DNA from: Triticum aestivum
Lineage: Eukaryota > Streptophyta > Magnoliopsida > Poales > Poaceae
Assembly (NCBI RefSeq): GCF_018294505.1
Contig: NC_057802.1
Coordinates: 312,842,209-312,906,208, forward strand
Reading direction: 5' to 3'
Length of the DNA stretch: 64,000 bases
A program made the translations under genes and the position numbers. Below, in pieces: positions 10,297-20,247 of this stretch (its first letter is position 1; each line of letters opens with the position of its first letter). Below the pieces are notes generated by a model. The model searched no databases, was not told the origin of the DNA, and saw only the letters and a program-made list of their open reading frames with translations.

Positions 10297-10746
10297 CGGA
10301 GCCCCCGAGCGCTTGGAGGCGGCGCCGATCTGGTGAAGGAATGGCTTGATATGGCGATCTGAAGGCGGCGCTTGAGAGCCGTCTAGCAGGGCCGCGACCG
10401 CGTGGTGCACCGGTGCCGCGTAGCGCGCAGTTAAGAGGTCGCGCAGCTCCTCCCAAGATGCCACCGTGGATCCGGGGAGGTTGAGCAGCCAGGCGCGCGG
10501 CACGCCGGTGAGGGCCATGGGAAACTAGTTGGCCATGACCTTGTCATCGCCCCCGGCCTCGAGGATGGCCTCCTCGTATGCTAGCAGGAAAGCTGTCGGG
10601 TCCGTCGCGCCGTCGTAGCACGGCGGCATCTCCGGCTTGAACTTGGGTGGCCACTGCACCTGCCGCAAGGCGGGGGCCAGGGCTCGGAGCCCCCTGGCCC
10701 CGTCGTCAGCGCCGGCCGTCGGAGTCGGTAGCGGGGCGCCTGCCAT
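10297..10746 (-). pseudogene. Tat1 gag fragment
   Basis: The minus-strand frame from the ATG at 10746 shows LRQVQWPPKFKPEMPPCYDG, then TDPTAFLLAYEEAILEAGG, then VPRAWLLNLPGSTVASWEEL and DRHIKPFLHQIG. This is the capsid part of a Ty3-type gag (PxxYDGxTDPxxFL and W..LP..SI.SW..L patterns). An in-frame TAG at 10527-10525 interrupts it; the aligned Tat2 gag position is tyrosine. The frame ends artificially where the foreign LTR begins at 10296, so the nucleocapsid is missing. It is preceded by the PBS and LTR of the same element. Confidence 0.82.
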
Positions 10747-10805
10747 GAGGGCGGAGCGCGGTGGTGGCGGAGCGTAGATTGGCGGAGGGAAGGCTACGAC
10801 GCACC

Positions 10806-10823
10806 CCTACCTGGCGCGCCAAA
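10806..10823 (-). promoter_or_regulatory. Primer binding site of Tat1
   Basis: On the minus strand TGGCGCGCCAGGTAGGGG follows the LTR end (..CCGACA) after two T residues. The position and TGGCGC start are those of a PBS. I did not assign the tRNA. Confidence 0.7.
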
Positions 10824-10825
10824 TG

Positions 10826-11722
10826 TCGGATCACGGGTTCCGGCAAAACCCTTAAGGTTCGAACTTTGGGGTGCGCGCGAAGTTCTTTCCCCCCTACCGA
10901 TCCGCGCCCTAGCTTGCTAAGATCTCGCGGACGAACTCAACGAACTCACAACACAAAAGACACAAGATTTATACTGGTTCGGGCCACCGTTGTGGTGTAA
11001 TACCCTACTCCAGTGTGGTGGTGGTGGATTGCCTCTTGGGCTGATGATGAACAGTACAAGGGGAAGAACTGCCTCCAGAGGTTGAGGTGTCCTTATGCTT
11101 GGTGTGTGGCTAAGGATCAGCTAAAGATCTGATGCCTCCTACTGTGGTGGCTAGTCCTATTTATAGAGGCCCTGGTCCTCTCCCCAAATATTGAGCGGGA
11201 AGGGAGCCAACAACGGCCAATTTGAAAGGGGACAGCTAGTACAGCTTATCCTGACAAAAAGCGGTCTTCGCCTGCAAAAGGCTCTGGTGGTGATGCCGCC
11301 TTGGGCTCCATGGTGACCTCCGTCTTGCCGTCCTGCTGGTCTTGGTCTCGTTGCACTGATATGGAAACCTTTGCTTGACGCCTCGGTACTCTGCGCCTGC
11401 GCTTGCTTCCTTAGCACCAAAGGGGAAACAAGGACACTGCGCGCTGGCGCTCGCCTGGCGCCCACCTGGTCTCGATTGTCATGGCTCACGTCACAAGAAC
11501 CTCGCGAGGTTTGCCCTGCCTTGATCTCTCCGCTCCTCGCCAGCCAACCTGGTGAGGCCGCTCCTGAGGAGGTCTTGTATCGTCCGCCTCGCGAGGCTTG
11601 GCCCCTCGCGAGGGTCTTGAACGCCTTGTTGATGAAGATGGGCCGTACGGGCCCACGTGCAGAGCCACGCCATGGGCCGCAGGCAGGCAAGTCTGGGGAC
11701 CCCCATTCCCAGAACGCCGACA
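10826..11722 (-). repeat. 5' LTR of Tat1
   Basis: 897 bases; on the minus strand it begins TGTCGGCGTTCTGG and ends GATCCGACA, giving inverted ends TGTCGG/CCGACA. On the minus strand TATAAATA at 11165-11158 is a good TATA box. The LTR is GC-rich with several CTCGCGAGG-type words. The partner LTR is outside the window. Confidence 0.8.
11158..11165 (-). promoter_or_regulatory. TATA box of the Tat1 LTR promoter
   Basis: TATAAATA on the minus strand inside the LTR, flanked by GC-rich sequence, about 330 bases before the LTR end. Confidence 0.6.
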
Positions 11723-11859
11723 AGAGCCCATTCACTGGCAGCGGCGTCCACCTCGCCGGATCTGCTTCTACGGCCGCATCTACCCTCCCACCTCCACTAG
11801 AAACAAGTAGACTGCTCATCCACCACTATACCATAGCCCATTCAGTGTCGGCCTTGTCC

Positions 11860-12330
11860 ATGGCGCCGGATCTGCTTCGCCGATACTCTCGTCAACCGCA
11901 GCGCATCTGCAGCGGCTCATTCGTACTCCCCACCGGAGACGCTTCGTGCACACCCCCCCGGAGCCGCCCCACCGACGCCCCCGTCGACGGCCTCTGATCC
12001 TCTTCGCCGACACCTTCCTCAACCCTACCGGAGCCGCTTCACCGACACCATCGTCAACCCTACCGGAGTAGCTTCTCCTATACCATTCTCAACTCACAAG
12101 TCCACGGCCACAGATCCGCTTCGTCGCACCCTCATCCAACCTACCGGAGCAGCTTCTGACGCCCCGTCCACGGCCGCAGATCCGCATCGTCGACACCAGC
12201 CTTAACCCAACCACCGAAGCAGCTTCACCGACGCCCTCGTCCACGGCCACAGATCTGCTTCGCCCACACTGTAGTCCACGCTACCGGAGCGGCTCCACAA
12301 ACACCCTAGTCGACGGTTCTAGATCTCCTT
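11860..12330 (+). repeat. Degenerate ~70 bp tandem repeats, GC-rich
   Basis: Units repeat the order GATCYGCTTCGYCGACACC, then ...CAACCCTACCGGAGCAGCTTC, then ACCGACGCCCTCGTCCACGG. Clear units start near 11862, 11998, 12114, 12178 and 12252, with insertions and deletions. The reading frame is not kept, so this is not a convincing repeat protein. Similar arrays occur in transposon-borne gene leaders of cereals (inference). Confidence 0.6.
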
Positions 12331-12509
12331 ACCGGACCCCGACAGCCAGCGTAGTGTCATCACCCTTGACATTTCTAACCTGATTCCCACCGTCTAGCAA
12401 GATGCCAAGCACCCGCCACGGCCTAGGTACTTTACCTTTAAACCTGTCCAGCATCACCTCCCTGATGTACTTCAAATATACTAACATGTCGTTGTTACCT
12501 GTTATGCAG

Positions 12510-12595
12510 CTGGCAAAAACTACAAGGACGATGTTTCTTCTGGATCTAACAGCTTGGCCAACCAAGATCCTGGACTGAGGCATTGCTATGATCTT
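12510..12595 (+). pseudogene. Exon-like segment 1 in the CACTA interior
   Basis: Bounded by a 3' splice-like TGTTATGCAG before 12510 and a donor GTAAGTG after 12595. It reads AGKNYKDDVSSGSNSLANQD in one frame. I do not recognise the protein. It is the first of four plus-strand pieces with splice-like borders (see 13104, 15320, 16069), suggesting a decayed multi-exon gene carried by the transposon. Confidence 0.35.
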
Positions 12596-12734
12596 GTAAG
12601 TGCGTCTCTCTCTCTTGTATTGTTGTGTGCCTGCCAGCGTGCTTTGCTAGGATTTTCGACCAGTAATCCCTTTGTGCAGACAATGATTTCTACTACTGGC
12701 TGCTAAATTAGATATGTAGATGTCATACATGATA

Positions 12735-12899
12735 CTACCTCGTACCTTCGTTCCTAAATATAAGTCTTATTAGAGATTCCACTATAGGCTACATACGGAG
12801 CAAAATGAGTGAATCTACACTCAAAAATGCATCTATATACATCTGTATGTGGTCCATACTGGAATCTCTACAAAGACATATATTTGGGAACAGAGGTAG
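12735..12899. mobile_element. Stowaway-type MITE (Thalos/Athos-like)
   Basis: 165 bp with inverted ends CTACCTC...GAGGTAG flanked by TA on both sides (12733-12734 and 12900-12901), the Tc1/Mariner target duplication. The interior carries the typical inverted halves (TTCCTAAATATAAGTC and its partner GACATATATTTGGGAA; AGAGATTCCACTATAGG and its partner CCATACTGGAATCTCT). It is non-coding. Confidence 0.92.
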
Positions 12900-13103
12900 T
12901 ACATTACACAAAATCGTAGGTGGCGTGTAGGAATTCCAGTGCAGTACATTAGGCTCCCTTAGAGTGCGTGCTAGTCCAGCACATAGAGTCATGGCTAGTT
13001 TATGCTACGCACACAATCATTAATTGGTGGTTTAAATATGCGAAAGGGATATGCAATGTATTATCATGTAGAGATGTCTGAAATTAGCCGTGTCAACTTG
13101 CAG

Positions 13104-13202
13104 ACAGGGTTACACAATGAAAAAGTACAAGATGTATGTGGCAATTTCATGGAACATCACAAAAAAAGAAGAGGCAGCGGTGAGCCTATACAATGTGCTA
13201 TG
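13104..13202 (+). pseudogene. Exon-like segment 2, duplicated at 15320
   Basis: Preceded by CAACTTGCAG and followed by GTAGGTCACTCC. It reads GLHNEKVQDVCGNFMEHHKK and then RRGSGEPIQCAM. The segment at 15320-15424 has the same layout and similar words (KVQDV, KRSRSSTEPVQ), with a similar downstream intron start (GTAAGTCACTC). This indicates an old exon duplication. The product is not recognised. Confidence 0.35.
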
Positions 13203-13685
13203 GTAGGTCACTCCTCCATTGCAATCATCGTGACATGTTATTTGTATGTCAGTTCTATTGGCCAAGTTTCTTAGGGACAGTTATTACGAGTTATCCTAAG
13301 AAAATAAGCACATGTGAATATAAGCTCCAGGTAATAAGCCAACCAGTTCTTTTCATTGCCTTCCTTTTCAGCTTATCTTTGGTATGATCAGTGAAAAGTC
13401 TAGATTGCATTATATTTTGTCATTTTTCTGCCCATATGAAAATTAATTTGACTTGCAAACATCACAAATTGAACCCACTGCAGTAATTAATATGATAGGA
13501 AAACAGACCATCACTATTTGTTTGAAATGCAAATACAAAGATACCATCTACTTGGCACAATCTACTTTGGTCAATGTCTTCCATAGAGATCCCATTGCCT
13601 AATTTAAATGAACAACGCATGACCCACATTTAAATGAAGAACAATTATTTATTGAAATTCGATGGTCCAAGTGGCTGGTTATTAT

Positions 13686-14056
13686 CATATAGCAGCCACC
13701 TGAAAGCATCATATAGCAGCAGCAGCAGCTCATAGCAACTCATCATACAGCAGCAGCAATGTGCAATTCATCATATACCAGCAGCAGCTCATAGCAATTC
13801 ATCATATAGCAGCAGCAGGAGCAGCTCATAGCAATTCATCATATAGCAGTAGCTGAAGCAGCTCATAGCAATTCATCATATAGCAGCAGCAGGAGCAGCT
13901 TATAGCAACTCATCATATAGCAGCAGCAGCAGCTCAAAGCAATTCATCATATAGCAGCAGCAGCTCATAGCAATTCATCATTTAGCAGCAGCAGGAGCAG
14001 CTCATAGCAATGCATCATATAGCAGCAACAGAAGCAGCTCATAGCAATTCATCATA
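13686..14056 (+). repeat. CAG-rich minisatellite
   Basis: About ten units of CTCATAGCAATTCATCATAT followed by AGCAGCAGCAG with optional GAGCAG, so unit length varies around 36-42 bp. The plus and minus frames contain stops, so it does not encode a clean poly-glutamine or poly-serine tract. Confidence 0.85.
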
Positions 14057-14058
14057 TA

Positions 14059-15319
14059 GTGGATCAGAATAAAAATTTGGCAAAAAATCAGAGGAGATCC
14101 TCACCTTGTTGGATGAGCTCATCCCTCAACAGCACCTCAAGGCCACGGCCTGGGAGGAGGGGAGGGGGAATAAGGTGCCTTCTGTCGCAGTGTGGCATCA
14201 ACAGTACTTGTGCGGCGCCCGCCGGAGTAGTGCATTGGACGGACCATAGTGGAGCAGTTGCTGGAGACCATGAGAATGAGGGGCGCCGCCAGACGGAGGA
14301 GCAGCCGGGGAGATTTGGCCCTACCCGCCGGCCATGTAGCCTAGCTGGACAGAGCATCGTCGAGGACCAGGCCAGATGGGACCAGTGGCGACGGCTCGCT
14401 GGAGGAACCCTAGCGCTACAGGCAGGGGGTCGAGGTAGAGGGAAAGGGGAGAGGAGATGCAAGCGGGCAGGGCAATTGCGTTTCGAGTGTAATATAGGCA
14501 GACAATAGAATCATTTCACTATTCCCATTCCCTTCAATTTTTAGTGAGCTTATACCTGAAACACCCCCCTCCAAAGCGAAATAAGTTAAGCCCAAGCCCA
14601 TAACTCAAAAATGACTTCTTTACATCTTTTATGGCTTATTTTGACAATAAGCTCTGAAAAGGCGGAATAGAACTGGCCCTTAACCTACAATTCAATTCTG
14701 CGTGCAATAATGAATTACTCCTGCATGCTATAGTGTACATTTAGACATCATCATACATGGCATAACCTAATAAATGTGCATTCCATTGTAGAATCTGGAA
14801 TATGCAATGTTTATGTTAGTTCATATGTTGCACATCATGTTTAAATGCCCCTTAAATCTGGTCAGTCAAGTGATGGTCTTTAAGCCTCCTTCTTTGCTTC
14901 TTTTCTTGATACATCTGTTCAATTGCTTGTTTGCATCAGCCAGCCATACCAGAACTGTTTTCTTTGATTACTTGATGTTCTTTACCTAACACTCTAACAG
15001 AGCTTGTCAACGATTTAAACACTAAGGGCTGCTGTAGTGGGGGGCTTGTCTAACTCATAGGTGACATAAAAGTTTGGCTGTACACTAAAGTAGGCTCTCC
15101 AAGAGTACCTGGAGATCCAGTTCAAAGGTATGCCTAGTTTTTACATAGTGCACACATAGTAAATGCTCATTTCATTGTGTGCAAGTGCAAGAGATGTGGC
15201 ATGTTTCATTATGTGGTGTTGTTTTGTTATAATCTCATCCTTTTGTGTTGTTCACAGACTGGAAAGTATGCATATTTGTCTTCCAAGGAGACGAGTAACT
15301 AGTTTGTGTCACCTTGCAG
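14059..15319. other. Unassigned CACTA interior: GC-rich block, then AT-rich intron-like sequence
   Basis: 14059-14500 is GC-rich with open frames on both strands, but no domain is visible; on the minus strand it looks like a 5' leader. 14510-14680 contains GGCTTATT/AATAAGC words and ends GAACTGGCCCTT, the form of one end of a common grass MITE, but no matching left end is found. 14690-15319 shows nothing recognisable beyond T-rich intron-like sequence. Confidence 0.4.
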
Positions 15320-15424
15320 AGGGGGTGCAATGAAGATAAGATTGAGGATTTCCAAGTACAAGATGTTAGGAAGGAGACTTGCAAGAGAAGTAGGAGCAGC
15401 ACTGAGCCTGTTCAACCAGTTAAG
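15320..15424 (+). pseudogene. Exon-like segment 3, paralogous to 13104-13202
   Basis: Bounded by CACCTTGCAG and GTAAGTCACTC. It reads RGCNEDKIEDFQVQDVRKET and then CKRSRSSTEPVQPVK, rich in charged residues. Its similarity to the 13104 segment is visible by eye in sequence and in the following intron. Unknown function. Confidence 0.35.
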
Positions 15425-16068
15425 GTAAGTCACTCTATCCAACTCAACAGTTCAATTCCTTATTTGTTTCAGGCATAGTTAATTTGCTCTTCTCAATTGC
15501 TTTATTTGTCCTCAGTGAATGAGATGCCCAAACAATGATGCCTGATGTTGGGTACTTGTATAACTATTAGTTGACATAATTAAAGGCCTTACCATTTAAT
15601 TACTCTGGCGAAGTGTGCCTGAAGCTTTGAAGTCTATTAACCAACTATTACTGCATGAGGCTCACAATCTAGTTTATACTAAGCTAATGATTTCATAGCT
15701 TTGCTTGCTGTAGTAGGTTTGTATGAATCCCTCTGCTGTTCATTATGCTCCCTAAGACTTTAATTGAGCTACAGAATGGCCAACTGCTTGCTTACTTATA
15801 CGCAATGTGCTGTCTAAATTTGTAACTTGTCTGTGTTTTGGATTTGGCCCCAACATCATGCTCCTCATGTGAGCTAAGAGAGATTTCTGTATGCAGGCTG
15901 CACAGACTACCATTTTTATAAATTTTATAATATCACCTGCTTACGCTTCATGACGTGTAACACTATTGTTATTGCTGTTTTGCAATGTACAAAATAGTCT
16001 GTCTTGCTCGCTTCACTGTTGTAACTATATTTTTGCCCTAGTCATGTGTACTTACAGAAACATTTCAG

Positions 16069-16188
16069 GATGAAGTGGCATCAACACAAAGATCTGCGAG
16101 CAGTGCGGCATGGCCGTTACCGAATGATTATGGATTGGAATTGGAATGTGCTGATGTTCTCGAGCATCAACTAGAGGTGGCAAGATAA
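16069..16188 (+). pseudogene. Exon-like segment 4 with stop
   Basis: Preceded by ACATTTCAG. It reads DEVASTQRSASSAAWPLPND and then GLELECADVLEHQLEVAR before a TAA. The downstream bases to ~16330 still look protein-like in another frame (EVTTKELEILQTEICAI), so a frameshift or the loss of a coiled-coil tail is likely. Unknown function. Confidence 0.35.
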
Positions 16189-16395
16189 TGTGTACATGAT
16201 TCTCAATGTACAATCAACAAGTTGAGACTGGACATGCATGTATGAGATGCAGGAGTCAAAAAAATGAAACAAGACACTGAGGTAACCACGAAGGAATTGG
16301 AGATTTTACAGACTGAAATTTGTGCTATCTGAATCCGGCCAATCCTATTTTCTGAAGACATTATAGTTCAAATGGTAAGTTCTATTGAAGCGTGT

Positions 16396-17961
16396 TGCTA
16401 TCTCTTGAGCATGCGCTGGTTTTCCCTTGAAGAGGAAAGGGTGATGTAGCAAAGTAGCGTAACTATTTCCCTTAGTTTTTTAGAACCAAGGTATCAATCC
16501 AGTAGGAGACTACACGCAGGTCGCCTCGTACCTACACAAACAAATAAGAACCTTGCAACCAACGCGATAAAGGGGTTGTCAATCCCTTCACGGCCACTTG
16601 CAAAATTGAGATCTGATAGAGATAATAAGCTAAATATTTTTGGTATTTTTAGGATATAGATTTAAAGTAAAGATTGCAAAGTAAAAATAGGTTGGAAACT
16701 TATATGATGAAAAATAGACCCGGGGGCCATAGGTTTCACTAGTGGCTTCTCTCAAGATAGCATAAGTATTACGGTGGGTGAACAAATTACTGTCGAGCAA
16801 TTGATAGAAAAGTGCATAATTATGAGAATATCTAGGCATGATCATGTATATAGGCATCATATCCGCGACAAGTAGACCGAAACGATTCTGCATCTACTAC
16901 TATTACTCCACACATCGACCGCTATCCAGCATGCATCTAGAGTATTAAGTTCATAAGAATGGAGTAACGCATTAGGCAAGATGACATGATGTAGAGGGAT
17001 AAACTCAAGCAATATGATATAAACCCCATCTTTTTATCCTCGATGGCAACAATACAATACGTGCCTTGCTGCCCCTGCTGTCACTGGGAAAGGACACCGC
17101 AAGATTGAACCCAAAGCTAAGCACTTCTCCTATTGCAAGAAAGATCAATCTAGTAGGCCAAACCAAACTGATAATTCGAAGAGACTTGCAAAGATAACAA
17201 ATCATACATAAAAGAATTCAGAGAAGATTCAAATATTTTTCATAGATAATCTTGATCATAAACCCACAATTCATCGGGTCACGACAAACACACCGCAAAA
17301 AGAATTACATCGAATAGACCTCCAAGAAGATCGAGGAGAACATTGTATTGAGATCCAAAGAGAGAGAAGAAGCCACCTAGCTAATAACTATGGACCCGAA
17401 GGTCTGTGGTAAACTACTCACACATCATCGGAGAGGCTATGGTGTTTGTGTAGAAGCCCTCCGTGATCGATGCCCCCTCCGGCAGAGCGCCAGAAAAGGC
17501 CCCAAGATGGGATCTCACGGGTACAGAAGGTTGCGGCGGTGGAAATAGGGTTTCGTGGTGCTCCTGGATGTTTTCGGGGTATATGGATATATATAGGAGG
17601 AAGAAGTAGGTCGGTGGAGCTGCGAGGGGCCCACGAGGGTGGGGGCGCGCCCAGGGGGCAGGCGCCTCCCTGCCTCGTGGCCTCCTTGCTTCTTTCTTGA
17701 CGTCCACTCCAAGTCCTCTGGATCACGTTTGTTCCAAAAATAACTCTCCCAAAGGTTTCATTCCGTTTGGACTCCGTTTGATATTCCTTTTCTGCGAAAC
17801 ACTGAAATAGGCAAAAAAACAGCAATTTGCACTGGGCCTTTGGTTAGTAGGTTAGTCCCAAAAATAATATAAAAGTGCTTAGTTAAGCCCATTAAACATC
17901 CAAAACAGATAATATAATAGCATGGAACAATAAAAATTATAGATACGTTGGAGATGTATCA
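16396..17961 (-). mobile_element. Solo LTR, Sabrina-like (Athila lineage)
   Basis: 1566 bp. On the minus strand it starts TGATACATCTCCAACGTATC and ends GAGATAGCA. It is flanked by a perfect 5 bp target duplication CGTGT (16391-16395 and 17962-17966) with no internal region, which is the product of LTR-LTR recombination. The sequence shares its promoter-proximal third with the WHAM-like LTRs at 52230 and 59630 (GGAATATCAAACGGAGTCC, GGGACTAACCTA) but differs in the 3' half. Confidence 0.93.
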
Positions 17962-18189
17962 CGTGTCCATGATGTATGAGCTTTATTTGCCAGTGTATGT
18001 AATTTGTTGTTTGTACGCTTTATTATCACTGGTGCCGAAATATAATGCCCAGTGGGTATATCCGGCTGTAATTTCTTTATTGTATAGTGTAGGATTATTC
18101 TACGTTTCTATGCCTTATTCTTTTTATTGTATAGTGTATGTTTTTTAGAGGCGATAGTATAGAGTAGGATAATTCTTGAATATGCTATA
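17962..18189 (+). other. Continuation of the CACTA interior after the solo LTR
   Basis: AT-rich sequence with short repeated words (TTTATTGTATAGTGTA twice). It directly continues the sequence interrupted at 16395. It looks like a 3' UTR; no protein is seen. Confidence 0.4.
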
Positions 18190-19140
18190 TCGTTGAAACA
18201 GGGGCCCACACGCCCAAACATTTCCTGGACGCCATACAAACGAACAAACGTGTGTAGTCAAAGCGGGCCTTAATTGGGCTGGTCAAAATAATATTAAGTG
18301 GATCCCAAATGATGTGGCCCACCGTGACAAAAGCTCTTAGCAGGCCGTTAACAGGCCAAAAGCTCGATATGGCCGTATAAATGGAAATGGCCCGTGGGCC
18401 TCTAGCAGGCTAAAATAAATGTCAATTTTGTCTTGGCCCTTTTACTTTATGGGCCAGTAAGAGGAGGCCTAATTTGCAGACTAGGCTTTTAACAGGCCGA
18501 AAGTCGCGCTGGGATGAAATGATGCCCTGCGGAACATGGGCCCCTAATGGACCTAAAGTCAAAGGCCCAACTGTTGTGCGGGTCGTTAACAGGCCGAGAG
18601 ACAAAATGGGCAAGGAGTTGGCCCATTTACCGAATGGGCTGATTACAGGCCTAAAGTCACAGCGGGCTAGAATTGGCCCAACTGCAGAATGGGTCGAGAA
18701 AAGGACGAAAGACGTTCCGGGCCGTTAACAGGCTGGAACTGACGATGGGCCGCTAACAGGCCGAAAGAAGCTCGGGCCGCAATTAGGCCCAAAGACGTAG
18801 CGGGCCGTTAATAGGCTAAAACTGACGATGGGCTGGAAATTGTCAAATGTAGAATGGGCCTTTGATGGGCCGATTCTATGTAACTTGTATGGGCCGTGCT
18901 TGTAAATGGGCCTGACTCAAGTAGGCCGGTAATGGGCCGGCCCTCTTATTTTGACAGGCCCGGCCTTTTAACCTGAATGGGCCACTGTTGGGTCGGCCCA
19001 TGTGTCGACATATCATAGGCGCATCTCTCCCATTGGATGAGTGACACCTGTGCCAACACGGAGCTGACACGTGGTTCCGTCGGCCAATGAGAATTTTACA
19101 CGTAGAAAATCATCATTGGTCGTGGCTGTTAGTGGGTTAT
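18190..19140. repeat. CACTA subterminal repeat array
   Basis: At least seven copies of a GGGCCGTTAACAGGCCGAAAG-like motif (near 18345, 18486, 18580, 18640, 18719, 18750 and 18798) and many extra GGGCC/GGCCC words. Such short repeats in both orientations are the transposase-binding regions of CACTA elements (family knowledge). Confidence 0.8.
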
Positions 19141-19389
19141 CGGATCCAAAACAGGACACGATAGCTTAACGGCGACTCGTTACGGTGGATGCCACGTGTC
19201 GGTCAGCCTTGACGAAAGCACTTCCATGACGCGGCATTTATCGTCATGGAAGTGAACACTTCTATGATGATAATTTTGGTAATGTCATGGAACACTTCTA
19301 CGACAGCACAGGTATGACTATGTTGATTCTGTCATAAAAGCGTCATGGATGTACATGCATGACAGAAAAGTGACCTACTGTGACAAACA

Positions 19390-19421
19390 CGTATCATCAC
19401 GGAAGTGTCTTTTTTGTAGTG
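19390..19421 (-). repeat. Right terminal inverted repeat of the CACTA element
   Basis: On the minus strand CACTACAAAAAAGACACTTC is followed by CGTGATGATACG. The element ends at 19421. The next bases TAG are compatible with a 3 bp target duplication; the left partner is outside the window. Confidence 0.88.
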
Positions 19422-19493
19422 TAGCTAGAGTAGCTCCATGCAGAGCATTGTAGACATAGAAAATTTGCAAAATACATATGGCTCTGAATGTGA

Positions 19494-19560
19494 CAGACCC
19501 GTTGACTAAACTTCTCTCACAAGCAAAACATGATCACACCTTAGTACTCTTTGGGTGTTA
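19494..19560 (+). pseudogene. C-terminal tail of the A1 Copia polyprotein
   Basis: One frame reads VTDPLTKLLSQAKHDHTLVL before a TAA, the usual end of the Angela/BARE polyprotein after RNase H (the V-x-D-P-L-T-K motif). Everything upstream of 19422 was displaced by the CACTA insertion. Downstream to 19716 are four copies of a CACATRRCGATGTGAACTA word and then the PPT AAGTGGGAGAC. Confidence 0.75.
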
Positions 19561-19716
19561 ATCACATAGCGATGTGAACTAGATTATTGACTCTAGTAAA
19601 CCCTTTGGGTGTTAGTCACATGGCAATGTGAACTAATCACATAAAGATGTGAACTATTGGTATTAAATCATATGACGATGTGAACTAGATTATTCACTCT
19701 AGTGCAAGTGGGAGAC

Positions 19717-20247
19717 TGAAGGAAATATGCCCTAGAGGCAATAATAAAGTTGTCATTTATATTTCCTTATATCATGATCAATGTTTATTATTCATGCTAG
19801 AAGTGTATTAACCGGAAACTTGATACATGTGTGGATACATAGACAAAACACAGTGTCCCTAGTATGCCTCTACTAGACTAGCTCGTTAATCAAAGATGAT
19901 TAAGTTTCCTAACCATAGACATGTGTTCTCATTTGATGAACGGGATCACATCATTAGGAGAATGATGTGATGGACAAGACCCATCCGTTAGCTTAGCATA
20001 ATGATTGTTAAGTTTTATTGCTATTGCTTTCTTCATGACTTATACATATTCCTTTGACTATGAGATTATGCAACTACCGAATACCGAAGGAATACCTTGT
20101 GTGCTATCAAACGTCACAACGTAACTAGGTGATTATAAAGATGCTCTACAGGTATCTCCGAAGGTGTTTGTTGGGTTGGCATAGATCGAGATTAGGATTT
20201 GTCACTCCGAGTATCAGAGAGGTATCTCTGGGCCCTCTCGGTAATGT
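19717..20247 (+). repeat. A1 3' LTR, left part
   Basis: Starts TGAAGGAAATATGCCCTAGA and matches the left part of the LTR at 63324-63870 and, in reverse, 50741-50606 and 46068-45700. It stops at 20247 where A2 is inserted. Confidence 0.9.

Larger units (their letters stand above)
1..11722 (-). mobile_element. Tat1: Tat-lineage Ty3/Gypsy LTR retrotransposon, minus strand, split by a gag-only element
   Basis: On the minus strand the order is 5' LTR (11722-10826), PBS, gag fragment (10746-10297), then, after an insertion at 3686-10296, protease, reverse transcriptase, RNase H, a second archaeal-type RNase H and integrase down to base 1. The 3' LTR lies outside the window. The second RNase H domain before integrase is the hallmark of the Tat lineage. 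The gag piece stops inside the capsid region while the other side resumes just upstream of protease, so the rest of gag was deleted together with the last ~180 bases of the inserted element's 3' LTR. The right flank at 11723 is agagc; the matching TSD copy would be outside the window. It sits inside the CACTA element that ends at 19421. Confidence 0.85.
11723..19421. mobile_element. CACTA (CMC) DNA transposon, right-hand part
   Basis: The right terminus at 19421 reads, on the minus strand, CACTACAAAAAAGACACTTC, the common Triticeae CACTA inverted terminus. The ~1 kb inside it carries the expected array of subterminal repeats. The sequence beyond 19421 is Angela internal sequence (tagctagagtag), so the CACTA sits in Angela A1. 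The left end is not in the window, because Tat1 is inserted at 11723 and continues past base 1. The interior from 11723 to 18190 holds degenerate repeats, exon-like pieces, a Stowaway MITE and a Sabrina-like solo LTR. I recognise no CACTA transposase domain in it. That the whole of 11723-18190 belongs to the CACTA is inference from the nesting. Confidence 0.65.

Noticed and set aside
12329..12583. Minus-strand ORF of 84 codons
   Set aside because: No recognisable domain; the plus strand has splice-like borders here, so the minus frame is probably fortuitous.
13686..14056. CRISPR-like regular repeats
   Set aside because: Units are contiguous minisatellite repeats without unique spacers, in a plant genome.
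14510..14680. Possible grass MITE (GGCTTATT words, right end GAACTGGCCCTT)
   Set aside because: No matching left inverted end or target duplication could be found.
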